Below are positions 8,434 through 16,683 of a stretch of DNA of 64,000 nucleotides, piece after piece (the first letter of the stretch is position 1; the number at the start of each line of letters is the position of its first letter). The DNA is from Bacillus salipaludis. Lineage in GTDB: Bacteria > Bacillota > Bacilli > Bacillales_B > DSM-18226. The notes beneath the pieces are model-generated. The model did no database searches and was not told where the DNA came from. It saw only the letters and a list, made by a program, of their open reading frames with translations. The stretch covers positions 1 to 64,000 of the forward strand of contig NZ_SMYO01000006.1 in assembly GCF_004358205.1 (NCBI RefSeq), in the 5' to 3' direction. The position numbers and the translations under genes were made by a program.

Positions 8434-8559
8434 AGGCTATGTAAAAGGTCAATGTTGATTTTTGAAACGCTGTTGATTGAAGCGACGAGGAGGCTCGACG
8501 AGCCGCCCGCGGAAAGCGAAGCGCCTGGAGCGGAAATCAACAACCTGTTTAACAGAGCC
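8434..8559. repeat. Dispersed inverted-repeat element, copy 1
   Basis: An element with outer GGCT/AGCC ends and an inner GTTGATT...AATCAAC pair (8472-8542) enclosing a GC-rich body (GAGGAGGCTCGACGAGCCGC, then CGGAAAGCGAAG and CTGGAGCGG). I recognise the body as an internally deleted form of a repeat that is common between Bacillaceae genes. A second, much shorter copy with the same flanks lies at 12326-12401. Confidence 0.65.
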
Positions 8560-8566
8560 AACCGTT

Positions 8567-8599
8567 AAAACCCCGGAGATTGAGTAACTCCGGGGTTTT
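8567..8599. terminator. Bidirectional terminator
   Basis: AAAACCCCGGAG / CTCCGGGGTTTT with T runs on both strands, placed between the converging acyl-CoA dehydrogenase and DUF3870 genes. Confidence 0.85.
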
Positions 8600-8673
8600 A
8601 GTATGTAACTTAAAGCCGGTTTCAATCTAGCGTGTTATATTAAGAAGAAAACTCCATCTTTAGTTGAAATCGC

Positions 8674-8982
8674 TTATTTTTTAATCGACTCAAATTGTTT
8701 ATATAAGTCCTTTAATGCAGCAATTAGAGCATTTGCTGCTTTTCCATTGTAAAATCTTTTTACATCATCAAGTGGTTTGTCAATTCCATGACGAAGACTA
8801 TGGCCTTTTAAGAGTCTAGCAATATAATCTTTGCCGTGATCCGTTGCCAGGGTGCATGCAGCATCCACAATCACCCCATAATGATTATCTATTTCAGCTG
8901 TGATCGTTAACGTTTCAAACAAATTGCTTGCTGCCATTCCTGAGGGTAATTTTGCATGTCCGGCAATAAACATCGTATTCAT
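8674..8982 (-). CDS. DUF3870 family protein
   Basis: A 102-residue soluble protein of the DUF3870 family. Recognisable parts are the N-terminal MFIAGHAKLPSGMAA, the central VIVDAACTLATDHGKDYIARLL and the C-terminal FYNGKAANALIAALKDLYKQF. The family has no established function; members occur in Firmicutes, often near amino-acid or acid catabolism genes. The RBS is AGGAGTG. It is a single gene converging on the acyl-CoA dehydrogenase. Confidence 0.75.
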   Translation of the reverse strand: MNTMFIAGHAKLPSGMAASNLFETLTITAEIDNHYGVIVDAACTLATDHGKDYIARLLKGHSLRHGIDKPLDDVKRFYNGKAANALIAALKDLYKQFESIKK

Positions 8983-9174
8983 TTAACCCACTCCTAAAAG
9001 TTTGTATTCTATATTTAGAATAATACAAAAATAGAGTTTTGGTAAGAACAAAAGAAAATTTATGATTGGAATCTATTTCAGAACACCATTATAGTAGAAA
9101 CCTCTTCCTGCATATCCCTTCTTGTTGTATAATTTACAAGACGTTCTAACCAACATAGTTAGGAGTATGCAACG

Positions 9175-10485
9175 ATGAACTTCGTTTATATCAATCATAA
9201 TGTATTAGATAACTTGTTTTATATTATTGTCAGCATTCTATTGTTTTTTGTTTTATATGATAATGTAAGCCGGCTTAAGAAGTATAAGCAGATCCTACTT
9301 ACTGCCTGCATGAGTTTACCGATTATTTTATGTATGAAATTCCCAATCTATATTGATCAGTACTGTGTACATGACCTGAGACAAATTCCACTGTTTATTG
9401 GAACCCTTTATGGCGGCTGGCCTACCGGGGCTGCACTTTTGATCATTTTATTAGTGAGCCGGTTTGCGATTTATGGATTTAATTTTTTAACACTGATTGT
9501 TTATGTGGTCATCTTTATTGCTACGGCCTTTTTCTCGACAAAGTTCAATCGAGTAAATAAAAAGAAAAAGCTGTTATTTTCAGCTGCAATTACCTTGCTC
9601 CTGGAAATCATTACAACCTATATGGCTGTTGCGATGTCTGATTTCTTTAAAGTAACCGAACCGTATATTTTCTATTTTATTATTTTACCTCCTGTGATTG
9701 TATTTTTTGCCGTCTACCTGCTAGAGATTTTGATGGATACGATTCATGTAAGATCCAATATGGTGAAATTGGAAAAAATGGAGGTTGTCAGCCAGCTGGC
9801 AGCAAGTATCTCACATGAGGTTCGGAATCCACTGACCGTGGTAAAAGGATTTATTGAGCTGCTAAAAGATCCGAATTTATCGCAGGAAAAGAAAGAGCAA
9901 TATATTGAACATGTGGCGAGAGAACTCAATAATGCAGAGACGATTATTAGTGACTATTTAGCCTTTGCCAAACCGGCGACGGAGAAGGTAGAACCGATTA
10001 GCGTTGAAAGTGAATTCAAAAATATTATTGAGATTTTGAAGCCTTGGGCAAACATGAATTCAGTAAAGATAAAGGATCAGCTTGTATCCGGTTCAGTGCT
10101 CGGGAATGCGAATTATTTCCGTCAATGCTTTTTGAACATCATGAAAAACGGTGTTGAGGCCATGCCAAATGGTGGGGAGCTGAAAATTGCAACCTTTTTA
10201 AATAAAAATGATTTAACCATTAAAGTGAGCGACACGGGCGTAGGAATGACAAAGGAACAAATTAATCGTTTTGGGGAACCGTATTACAGCAGTAAGGAAA
10301 AAGGGACCGGGCTGGGGTCAATGGTCGCGGTAAAGACAATTCAAATGATGAAAGGCAAACTGGAGATAGAAAGTGTCCCAAATGAGGGCACGACACTTGC
10401 GGTGACATTTCCAGTTTATTTAGCTGAGAAAGCTAAGGTAAAAGAAAACCCAATTAAATTGGAAACGGAGTTTTTACGTTCATAG
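9175..10485 (+). CDS. Orphan sensor kinase, KinB-like
   Basis: A 436-residue membrane histidine kinase. Residues 1-190 hold about six membrane helices with a LYT-type motif (FIGTLYGGWPTGAALL, 75-90). A HisKA domain follows with His214 in SISHEVRNPLTVVKGF, then a HATPase domain with FLNIMKNGVEAMPNG (N box), VSDTGVGM (G1) and GTGLGSMV (G2). The multi-spanning sensor plus this H box resembles KinB, a sporulation phosphorelay kinase that phosphorylates Spo0F. No response regulator lies beside it, which fits a phosphorelay kinase. The start has the RBS TTAGGAG. The ligand is unknown. Confidence 0.8.
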   Translation: MNFVYINHNVLDNLFYIIVSILLFFVLYDNVSRLKKYKQILLTACMSLPIILCMKFPIYIDQYCVHDLRQIPLFIGTLYGGWPTGAALLIILLVSRFAIYGFNFLTLIVYVVIFIATAFFSTKFNRVNKKKKLLFSAAITLLLEIITTYMAVAMSDFFKVTEPYIFYFIILPPVIVFFAVYLLEILMDTIHVRSNMVKLEKMEVVSQLAASISHEVRNPLTVVKGFIELLKDPNLSQEKKEQYIEHVARELNNAETIISDYLAFAKPATEKVEPISVESEFKNIIEILKPWANMNSVKIKDQLVSGSVLGNANYFRQCFLNIMKNGVEAMPNGGELKIATFLNKNDLTIKVSDTGVGMTKEQINRFGEPYYSSKEKGTGLGSMVAVKTIQMMKGKLEIESVPNEGTTLAVTFPVYLAEKAKVKENPIKLETEFLRS

Positions 10486-10487
10486 GT

Positions 10488-10523
10488 AAAACAGCTTGGG
10501 GGTGATTCTCCAAGCTGTTTTTA
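10488..10523 (+). terminator. Terminator after sensor kinase
   Basis: AAACAGCTTGG / CCAAGCTGTTT hairpin followed by TT, three bases after the kinase stop codon. Confidence 0.85.
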
Positions 10524-10587
10524 TATCCACAGTTGTGGAATGAACCTCCAAAATCCGTTCATAATAAAGACGAAAAGGGGTGACAGC

Positions 10588-10722
10588 ATGGACGGAAAGT
10601 ATAATACGAACGATGATGCAACGGTAGAATTGAAGAAGGCGCTAAATAAAACGAAGCCTCCGCAATACCCGAATATGAACGAGGCAGAGAGGCGCATAAA
10701 AAATCAAGGGAAAAAAGGTTGA
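10588..10722 (+). CDS. Small hydrophilic protein, 44 residues
   Basis: A short gene with a clear RBS (AAAGGGGTGAC) seven bases before ATG. The product, starting MDGKYNTNDDATVELKKALN, is highly polar, with no cysteine and no membrane segment; it is rich in Lys, Asn and Glu and probably unstructured or a single helix. It sits between two terminators, so it is its own transcript. I do not recognise a family. Similar small polar proteins are common in spore formers, some of them spore-specific, but nothing here proves that. Confidence 0.6.
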   Translation: MDGKYNTNDDATVELKKALNKTKPPQYPNMNEAERRIKNQGKKG

Positions 10723-10732
10723 ATCAATTAGA

Positions 10733-10765
10733 AGGGCAGGGGAAACCGTGCCCTTTTATTTGTTA
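10733..10765 (+). terminator. Terminator after small ORF
   Basis: AAGGGCA / TGCCCTT hairpin followed by TTATTTG. Confidence 0.65.
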
Positions 10766-10930
10766 CTTTTTTTCAAGAACTGGGAGCGACTTTTTAGAAT
10801 TGTTATAATAATGTGAGTTTGTGTTGCATTTCACGAACAAGAAGAGTATTATTATTTTGCTAATATAGTAAATTCAGACGATATTTTAGAATATCAACCG
10901 TTGTAAAACTTTAGGAGGAAAAGCTTTTTT

Positions 10931-12286
10931 ATGCAAAACAAGTTATCATTTTCGAAATATTTTGTTATTGGAGTCATGCTCTTTGCCTTGTTTTTTGGAG
11001 CAGGAAATTTAATTTTCCCAGCATCACTAGGGCAGAATGCAGGATCGCAAATTTGGATGGCGGTCGCAGGATTTTTGATTACCGGAATTGGTTTGCCATT
11101 CCTTGGGATTTTGGCGATGGGGTTTTCAGGAAGTAAAAACCTTCAGGAGCTCTCAAGCCGGGTTCATCCAATTTATGGGGTGATTTTTACCGCACTGCTT
11201 TATTTAACAATTGGGCCGTTTTTTGCTGCACCAAGAACGGGTGCCGTTGCTTATGACATTGGGATTGCACCGTTTGTTGGCAAAAGCCATGGACATATTG
11301 GACTTTTTATCTTTACTCTCATCTTTTTTGTAGTTACTCTCTGGTTTTCATTAAATCCGGCAAAGATTGTCGATAATGTTGGGAAAATTCTATCTCCTGC
11401 AATCATTATCCTGATCCTTGTTTTATTATTCATGGTGATCGTTAAACCATTAGGTCCAATTGGTGCACCGCAAGAGACGTATTCAAGTGGAGCATTTGTA
11501 AAAGGATTCATGGAAGGGTATAACACGATGGATGCACTCGCGTCCCTTGTATTTGGCATTATCGTCATCAATGCGATTCGTTCGATGGGGGTTACTTCTG
11601 CACGAGGTGTTCTGATTACATCTGCAAAGTCCGGACTGGTAGCGGTTGTTTTCCTAGGAATAATTTATGCCGGTGTTGCCTATTTAGGGGCTACCAGCAC
11701 AGGAAGATTCGGTTTATTTGATACAGGCGGACCTGTCCTTGGAAAAGCAGCCTATTACTACTTTGGAACGTTAGGAACATTAATGTTATCGGTTATTATT
11801 ATTCTTGCCTGTCTCACGACAAGTATCGGGTTGGTTACAGCCTGTGGGGAATATTTCCATTCATTGCTTCCAAAGTTGAGCTATAAGGCGTGGGTTGTTT
11901 TCTTTTCTCTAGTTTGTTTTGTCATTTCGAATTTTGGATTGGCCAATATCATTAATTTTTCCATTCCTGTTTTAATGTTTCTTTACCCATTAGCGGTTGT
12001 GCTCATGCTCTTGACTTTTACTTCAAAACTATTTAAGCATGCCCAGATGGTTTATGTAACGGCGATTACTGTTACGTTGTTGATCAGTATTATTGATGGG
12101 TTTAAAACCTTGTGCCAGCTTCTGAATATTGAATATTTTAGCTGGCTTGCACCGATTATCGAATTTTATAACAGGGCATTACCTTTTTATGAGGATGGAC
12201 TCGGCTGGCTGATTCCGGTATTAATTGTGATTTTCGTAACCGGATTGCTCATCCGAATACCAAAGTTCTCTCAGGTTCGCTCATAG
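10931..12286 (+). CDS. brnQ: Branched-chain amino acid:Na+ symporter BrnQ
   Basis: A 451-residue transporter of the LIVCS family that imports leucine, isoleucine and valine with sodium (or protons). Seen: about 12 membrane helices, the N-terminal LFFGAGNLIFPASLGQNAG signature, TIGPFFAAPRTGAVAYDIGI, the EGYNTMDALASLVFGI segment and ACLTTSIGLVTACGEYF. The RBS TTAGGAGG is strong. It is a single gene ended by a hairpin at 12292-12325. A second brnQ paralogue lies at 32359-33711 on the other strand. Confidence 0.93.
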   Translation: MQNKLSFSKYFVIGVMLFALFFGAGNLIFPASLGQNAGSQIWMAVAGFLITGIGLPFLGILAMGFSGSKNLQELSSRVHPIYGVIFTALLYLTIGPFFAAPRTGAVAYDIGIAPFVGKSHGHIGLFIFTLIFFVVTLWFSLNPAKIVDNVGKILSPAIIILILVLLFMVIVKPLGPIGAPQETYSSGAFVKGFMEGYNTMDALASLVFGIIVINAIRSMGVTSARGVLITSAKSGLVAVVFLGIIYAGVAYLGATSTGRFGLFDTGGPVLGKAAYYYFGTLGTLMLSVIIILACLTTSIGLVTACGEYFHSLLPKLSYKAWVVFFSLVCFVISNFGLANIINFSIPVLMFLYPLAVVLMLLTFTSKLFKHAQMVYVTAITVTLLISIIDGFKTLCQLLNIEYFSWLAPIIEFYNRALPFYEDGLGWLIPVLIVIFVTGLLIRIPKFSQVRS

Positions 12287-12291
12287 ACAAG

Positions 12292-12325
12292 AAGGGATCT
12301 CGATTGTGAGATCCTTTTATTTTTT
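12292..12325 (+). terminator. Terminator after brnQ
   Basis: AAGGGATCTC / GAGATCCTTTT hairpin followed by a T-rich tail. Confidence 0.85.
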
Positions 12326-12401
12326 GGCTGTATTAAACTTGGTTGTTGTTTCCGCTCCAATCAACGCCGTTTAAAAATCAGCATTGTTCTTTAGTAAAGC
12401 C
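12326..12401. repeat. Dispersed inverted-repeat element, copy 2 (minimal)
   Basis: Read on the minus strand this 76-base unit has the same outer GGCT...AGCC ends, the same TGATTTTTxxACG flank, GTTGATTGGAGCGGAAA and ACAACC segments, and GTTTAA-x-A-x-AGCC end as the copy at 8434-8559, but the GC-rich body is missing. Only the two ends remain joined, so it looks like an internal deletion derivative. It abuts the stop codon of the SleB-like gene. Confidence 0.6.
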
Positions 12402-13120
12402 TATTTTTTAAAAACATGGCGACCAATTGCTAATGTGGTCGGGCGGGTATCGAGCCAGCGGCTTTGCGCGATTTTAGGATTATAGAAAAATAAAGAGCTG
12501 CCGACTAAATCTCGTTTACTGCTCAATGCCTCATTCACGGCTTCCCTTGAATCCTTATCGGCCGGTTTATTGATTTGACCATTTAAAACGGGCTGAAACT
12601 GGTTTCTAGCATAAATCACAGATCTAATAGAGTTTGGAAACTTTTTACTTTCCACGCGGTTCAGGACCACACAAGCCACTGCAACCTTACCGTTAAAGGG
12701 CTCATTTTGGGCTTCAGCTCTAACAAGCCTAGCTAGTAAATCTTTTTCGTAAGCGGTGACTTCGATGGTTTTTGGTGTGCTTTTTGTATGTATTTTCGGT
12801 TTCGACTTGCGAATCGCTTGTCTAACTTTTAAGTCTGCTTCCGATATGTATTCAGGTTTTGCTGTATTTGTGCTTTTTCTTATCTTAAGGGGTCCACCAA
12901 TTTTATGTTCTGGTTTGATTGTATTAATGTATTGCCCTATGTAAAGGGCATTCATATTTTCAATTTGCGGGTTTAGCCTCGTTAATTCCTTCAAGGTTAA
13001 ATAATGGTCTTGCGCGATCGTTTCCACCGTGTCTCCATCTTTTACGGTATACGCAAACGTTGGGGTTGTGAATAGAAGTGAAACCAAAATGGCAATGGCG
13101 GTAATACATTTCTTTAACAT
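12401..13120 (-). CDS. Secreted LysM cell wall hydrolase, SleB/CwlJ type
   Basis: A 239-residue exported peptidoglycan hydrolase. Residues 1-23 are a signal peptide (KK, hydrophobic core, TPTFA). A LysM domain follows (YTVKDGDTVETIAQDHYLTL, about 24-68), binding the glycan strand, then a basic linker. The SleB/CwlJ hydrolase-2 domain covers about 115-239: LLARLVRAEAQNEPFNGKVA with the probable catalytic Glu, then AVACVVLNRV and SSLFFYNP. This family provides lytic transglycosylases for spore cortex or vegetative wall turnover; domain order resembles B. subtilis YkvT. The cortex role is inference. It is a single gene. Confidence 0.88.
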   Translation of the reverse strand: MLKKCITAIAILVSLLFTTPTFAYTVKDGDTVETIAQDHYLTLKELTRLNPQIENMNALYIGQYINTIKPEHKIGGPLKIRKSTNTAKPEYISEADLKVRQAIRKSKPKIHTKSTPKTIEVTAYEKDLLARLVRAEAQNEPFNGKVAVACVVLNRVESKKFPNSIRSVIYARNQFQPVLNGQINKPADKDSREAVNEALSSKRDLVGSSLFFYNPKIAQSRWLDTRPTTLAIGRHVFKK

Positions 13121-13276
13121 ACTTTCCCTCCTGAACCTCGTTCGTCACTTGTGAATCTCTTAGCTATTTCTATGACTATGAGCTCCAGGAGTAGATTAGT
13201 ATTACAGTTAGTAGAGTACTATTACAGTTTAATTACATTGGTAGGAAATCTTTGGGAAAATAATAGTTTTGAGCGA

Positions 13277-13315
13277 AAAAAATGAGCGGGTACGTATTTG
13301 AACCCGCTCATTTTA
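13277..13315 (-). terminator. Terminator after guaC
   Basis: AAAATGAGCGGGT / ACCCGCTCATTTT stem directly after the guaC stop, with T runs on both strands. Confidence 0.85.
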
Positions 13316-13316
13316 C

Positions 13317-14300
13317 TTAATAAACCTTATCGCCATTGAAAATGGAATTTTTTACGACCACATAATCCACGGTACGAATGGCATCTAATTTGTTTCCGCC
13401 AGCGTAAGAGATAGAAGATTGAAGATCCTGCTCCATCTCGATTAATGTATCGATTAATTTTCCTTTGTGTTCCACATACATTTTTTTACCTTCTACGTTT
13501 TTACGTTCGCCTTTTTGGAATTCGGATGCAGAACCGAAATATTCTTTATAGCATTTTCCGTCTTTCTCGTACGTTTCACCCGGAGATTCCGCGTGGCCGG
13601 CAAAGAGGGAACCAATCATCACCATGCTTGCACCAAATCTTACAGATTTAGCGATATCTCCATGTGTACGAATCCCGCCATCCGCAATGATCGGTTTTGT
13701 TGCAGCTTTGGCACACCAACGTAATGCAGCTAATTGCCAGCCGCCTGTTCCAAAGCCGGTTTTAATTTTAGTGATACAAACCTTACCAGGCCCGATCCCT
13801 ACTTTTGTTGCGTCAGCTCCGGCATGTTCTAATTCTCTTACTGCTTCAGGTGTACCCACGTTTCCGGCAATAACGAAGCTTCCTGGCAGGAGTTTCTTAA
13901 TATGTTGAATCATTTCGATCACGGCGTTGGAATGTCCGTGTGCGATATCGATTGTAATGTATTCAGGTGTTAGGTTTTCATCTGCTAGTTGTTGAATGAA
14001 ATCATATTCTCCATCTTTTACACCGACACTAATGGAAGCAATTAAACCTCGTTTTTTCATATCTTTTATAAAATCAATTCGCTTCTCTGGCTGGAAACGG
14101 TGCATGATGTAAAAGTAACCGTTTTCCGCTAGGAAGATGGCAATCTTTTCGTCAATGATGGTTTGCATATTGGCTGGTACAACTGGAAGTTTAAATTTAT
14201 GACCGCCAAAAGTTATGGATGTATCACATTCTGAACGGCTTTTTACTATAGATTTTGCAGGAATCAATTGTATATCTTCATAATCAAAAACATTTTCCAT
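13317..14300 (-). CDS. guaC: GMP reductase
   Basis: A 327-residue NADPH-dependent GMP reductase, which deaminates GMP to IMP in purine salvage. Seen: N-terminal [20 protein letters not shown], the [19 protein letters not shown] strand-loop, catalytic Cys175 in [13 protein letters not shown], the [19 protein letters not shown] segment that separates GuaC from IMP dehydrogenase, and [18 protein letters not shown] domains are absent, as expected for GuaC. It has its own promoter and a pair of PurR-type boxes upstream, so repression by PurR is likely. A terminator follows immediately. Confidence 0.97.
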   Translation of the reverse strand: MENVFDYEDIQLIPAKSIVKSRSECDTSITFGGHKFKLPVVPANMQTIIDEKIAIFLAENGYFYIMHRFQPEKRIDFIKDMKKRGLIASISVGVKDGEYDFIQQLADENLTPEYITIDIAHGHSNAVIEMIQHIKKLLPGSFVIAGNVGTPEAVRELEHAGADATKVGIGPGKVCITKIKTGFGTGGWQLAALRWCAKAATKPIIADGGIRTHGDIAKSVRFGASMVMIGSLFAGHAESPGETYEKDGKCYKEYFGSASEFQKGERKNVEGKKMYVEHKGKLIDTLIEMEQDLQSSISYAGGNKLDAIRTVDYVVVKNSIFNGDKVY

Positions 14301-14314
14301 GAGTTACACTCCCA

Positions 14315-14391
14315 AACACGAATATTAATGTTAGTTATTTAAAAATTGTTCGTACATTTGTTAATTTACATTATTTTTATCAGTATGTCAA
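14315..14391 (-). promoter_or_regulatory. guaC promoter and PurR-type box pair
   Basis: On the minus strand, TTGACA (14386-14391), 17 bases and TAAATT (14363-14368) form a promoter. Downstream are two sequences in inverted orientation: AAACACGAATATT (14315-14327, plus strand) and ATGTACGAACAAT (14345-14357, minus strand). Against the PurBox consensus AWWWCCGAACWWT they match about 10 and 11 of 13 positions, and their separation is exactly 17 bases, the spacing known for B. subtilis PurR sites. guaC belongs to the PurR regulon in B. subtilis. Confidence 0.65.
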
Positions 14392-14620
14392 AATATTTTA
14401 ATATTTATGTGGAAAATATTTCGGGGATGATGGGGTGCGGTCAATAAATAATCAGCTTTTTAGGACAAATACAGTTGTTAAAGCGTTGGAAATGTTCTAA
14501 AACTAATATGTTTGGCATTTACCCGTCTACTTTTAGCGCAAAGTAACCCCCATTTTTACAATGAACAAGTCTAATTTCATAAAAAGTGAGTATTATCTAA
14601 GTAGATAAGGAGGCGATCTG

Positions 14621-15730
14621 GTGAAATCGATCGGTATTTTGGGTGTAGGTCAAGCTGGTGGTAATATTGCTGAGATAGCATCGACAATGGGCTTTCAAAC
14701 CGCCCTTATCAATACGAATCAACGTGATGGGGTAGTAAACACGAAAGTAGAGAAAAAGTATTTTGTCCCAGGTTATAATGGTGCAGGGCAGGACCGTTCA
14801 GTCGGTTTGCGTGCCGTTCATGAGCATTATCGCGAAATGATTGATTTTGTGAAAAAATCCTTTCAAAACATCAAACTATTATTGGTTGCATTCTCAACTG
14901 ACGGTGGATCCGGTTCGGGGATGAGTCCGCTGTTAATCGATATTTTATTAGACCAGCTCCCAGGCGTTAACATAGGGGCGATTGCGATTGTTCCTGAACG
15001 CAATGTGTTGGCAGGCAACCGGATTAACGCAGCAGAATGCATCGAACAGATTTCGAAAATAGAGGGAATCTCTTCCGTGTTCCTAGTCGATAACGATCAA
15101 ATGCGCAAGGCGAACCCGCAATCAAGTAAACAACAAATTTATCTCTCTTCGAATCGTCAGGTCATGGAAGCCATCAGTTATGTGTTGCAAGTGACGCAGA
15201 AGAGCTCATTTTTTGGTAATTTTGATGAGACAGATCTCATGAATATTCTAAATACAAGAGGAGTAACGCTTATTTCTTCGGCGACGGTAACGGAAGCGAG
15301 GACATCAGCAGACGTTTCCAGCAAAATTCAACGGTCATGGGCGCACTCGATTTTCTGTCCTGTTGATACGGTTGGGGTTATCCGAGCCGGCCTAATATAT
15401 GAGGGTCCAGAAACGGTATCGAAACTCATCAATGTGCCACAAATTTTTGAAAAAATTGGCGAGCCTTTGGAATTATTTGAAGGTACCTATATTTCGGAAT
15501 GTGATCCAACGGTTACGACCATTCTAGCTGGGCTTTCTTTCCCGCCAAGCCGGCTGAAGACGCTTGAGGAATCGCTCGAAAAGAACAAAGAGCGGCTGCA
15601 ATTCCTCGTTAATAAGGAGCAAACAGAAAAATATGAGTCGCAAGTTTCCTGGGCTTCCGGACTGAAAGCTAAAGCACCCGAAAAAAAGCCTGGATCAGTC
15701 TCATCGAAGTTGTCTAAGTATCAGAAATAG
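14621..15730 (+). CDS. TubZ/FtsZ-like GTPase, chromosomal
   Basis: A 369-residue member of the tubulin/FtsZ superfamily, not the cell-division FtsZ. Seen: T1 nucleotide loop GVGQAGGNI (8-16), ALINTNQRD (28-36), GYNGAGQDRSVG (51-62), the T4 tubulin signature as DGGSGSG (94-100; usual GGGTGSG), and the T7 catalytic motif NFDETD (200-205), fitting N-x-D-x-x-D. A charged C-terminal tail of about 50 residues follows. The layout resembles plasmid and phage TubZ, which form filaments that segregate DNA, but no TubR-type repressor or iteron region is adjacent. GTG start with RBS AAGGAGGCG. A filament role is inferred; function is unknown. Confidence 0.8.
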   Translation: MKSIGILGVGQAGGNIAEIASTMGFQTALINTNQRDGVVNTKVEKKYFVPGYNGAGQDRSVGLRAVHEHYREMIDFVKKSFQNIKLLLVAFSTDGGSGSGMSPLLIDILLDQLPGVNIGAIAIVPERNVLAGNRINAAECIEQISKIEGISSVFLVDNDQMRKANPQSSKQQIYLSSNRQVMEAISYVLQVTQKSSFFGNFDETDLMNILNTRGVTLISSATVTEARTSADVSSKIQRSWAHSIFCPVDTVGVIRAGLIYEGPETVSKLINVPQIFEKIGEPLELFEGTYISECDPTVTTILAGLSFPPSRLKTLEESLEKNKERLQFLVNKEQTEKYESQVSWASGLKAKAPEKKPGSVSSKLSKYQK

Positions 15731-15740
15731 GTATTCATTC

Positions 15741-15774
15741 GGCATCTCCTGAAAATGGGGGTGTCATTTTTTTG
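15741..15774 (+). terminator. Possible terminator after TubZ-like gene
   Basis: GGCATCTCC / GGGGGTGTC, which pairs with some G-U pairs, followed by ATTTTTTT. Confidence 0.5.
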
Positions 15775-15907
15775 AAAGGATGTTACATTGCCGTTGAAGA
15801 GTGAAAGTTATGGAAAAAGAATTAGTAGCTTTTTTAAAATCTACTCACTAAACCGTTATAATATAAATAGTTCAATATTTTCGCAATTTTAAAAAGGAGC
15901 TTTTACA

Positions 15908-16669
15908 ATGGATTTACAACTACATAACAAAAACATTCTAATTACCGGAGGCTCAAAAGGGATCGGGAAAGCCATCGCCAAGGCTTTTGTAGCTGAGGGA
16001 GCAAACGTTGCCATCACTGCCCGTGGACTGGATGCATTAGAAAAAACAAAAGAAGAAATCGGCGGCAGTATTACGATCTTTCAAGCAGACCTAACGAACG
16101 CAGATGAACGCATCAAGCTCATACATGATTTCGTTGAACAATTCGGAACCATTGACGTCCTGATCAACAATGCTGGTGGCAGCAATGGCGGTAAAGCGAC
16201 CGAAACGGAGATGGATCTCTTTTACAAGGCGATGGAACTGAATTATTTTTCCGCGATTCACTTAAGCAAACTGGCTGTCGAACAAATGAAAAAACAGCGT
16301 TCAGGTTCGATTATTAATATCACTTCCATTTACGGCAGAGAAAGCGGCGGCAAAGTTACCTATAACAATGCAAAGTCTGCTCTCATCAGCTTCACAAAGT
16401 CATTGGCAGACGAAGTGATTACATACGGAATTCGGGTCAATAGTATAGCACCGGGGAGTATTTTGCATAAAAGCGCCAATTGGCAAAGACGCTTGGAAGA
16501 GGATCCGGAAGGTATCGAAGAATTTGTGAAAAAAGAAATTCCCGCCGGGCGTTTTGGAACACCAGAGGAAATCGCGAATGTTGCAGCATTTCTTGCATCT
16601 GAGAAATCCTCTTGGATCGTCGGCGCCAGCATCAATGTCGATGGCGGCCAGTCGAAAATGAATTTTTAG
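15908..16669 (+). CDS. SDR family oxidoreductase
   Basis: A 253-residue classical short-chain dehydrogenase, using NAD(P)H. Seen: TGGSKGIG (13-20) cofactor loop, NNAGG (87-91), catalytic Ser140, Tyr152 and Lys156 in YNNAK, and the C-terminal GASINVDGGQS. This resembles 3-oxoacyl-reductase types, but the substrate is not defined. The stop is 14 bases before the next gene (PanE family), with an RBS between them, so the two probably form an operon and may act on related keto acids; that link is inference. RBS AAAAAGGAGC. Confidence 0.9.
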   Translation: MDLQLHNKNILITGGSKGIGKAIAKAFVAEGANVAITARGLDALEKTKEEIGGSITIFQADLTNADERIKLIHDFVEQFGTIDVLINNAGGSNGGKATETEMDLFYKAMELNYFSAIHLSKLAVEQMKKQRSGSIINITSIYGRESGGKVTYNNAKSALISFTKSLADEVITYGIRVNSIAPGSILHKSANWQRRLEEDPEGIEEFVKKEIPAGRFGTPEEIANVAAFLASEKSSWIVGASINVDGGQSKMNF

Positions 16670-16683
16670 GGAGGAAAGCGATT

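Noticed and set aside
8434..8559. Insertion sequence
   Set aside because: The element has inverted ends but no room for a transposase; it is a non-autonomous repeat.
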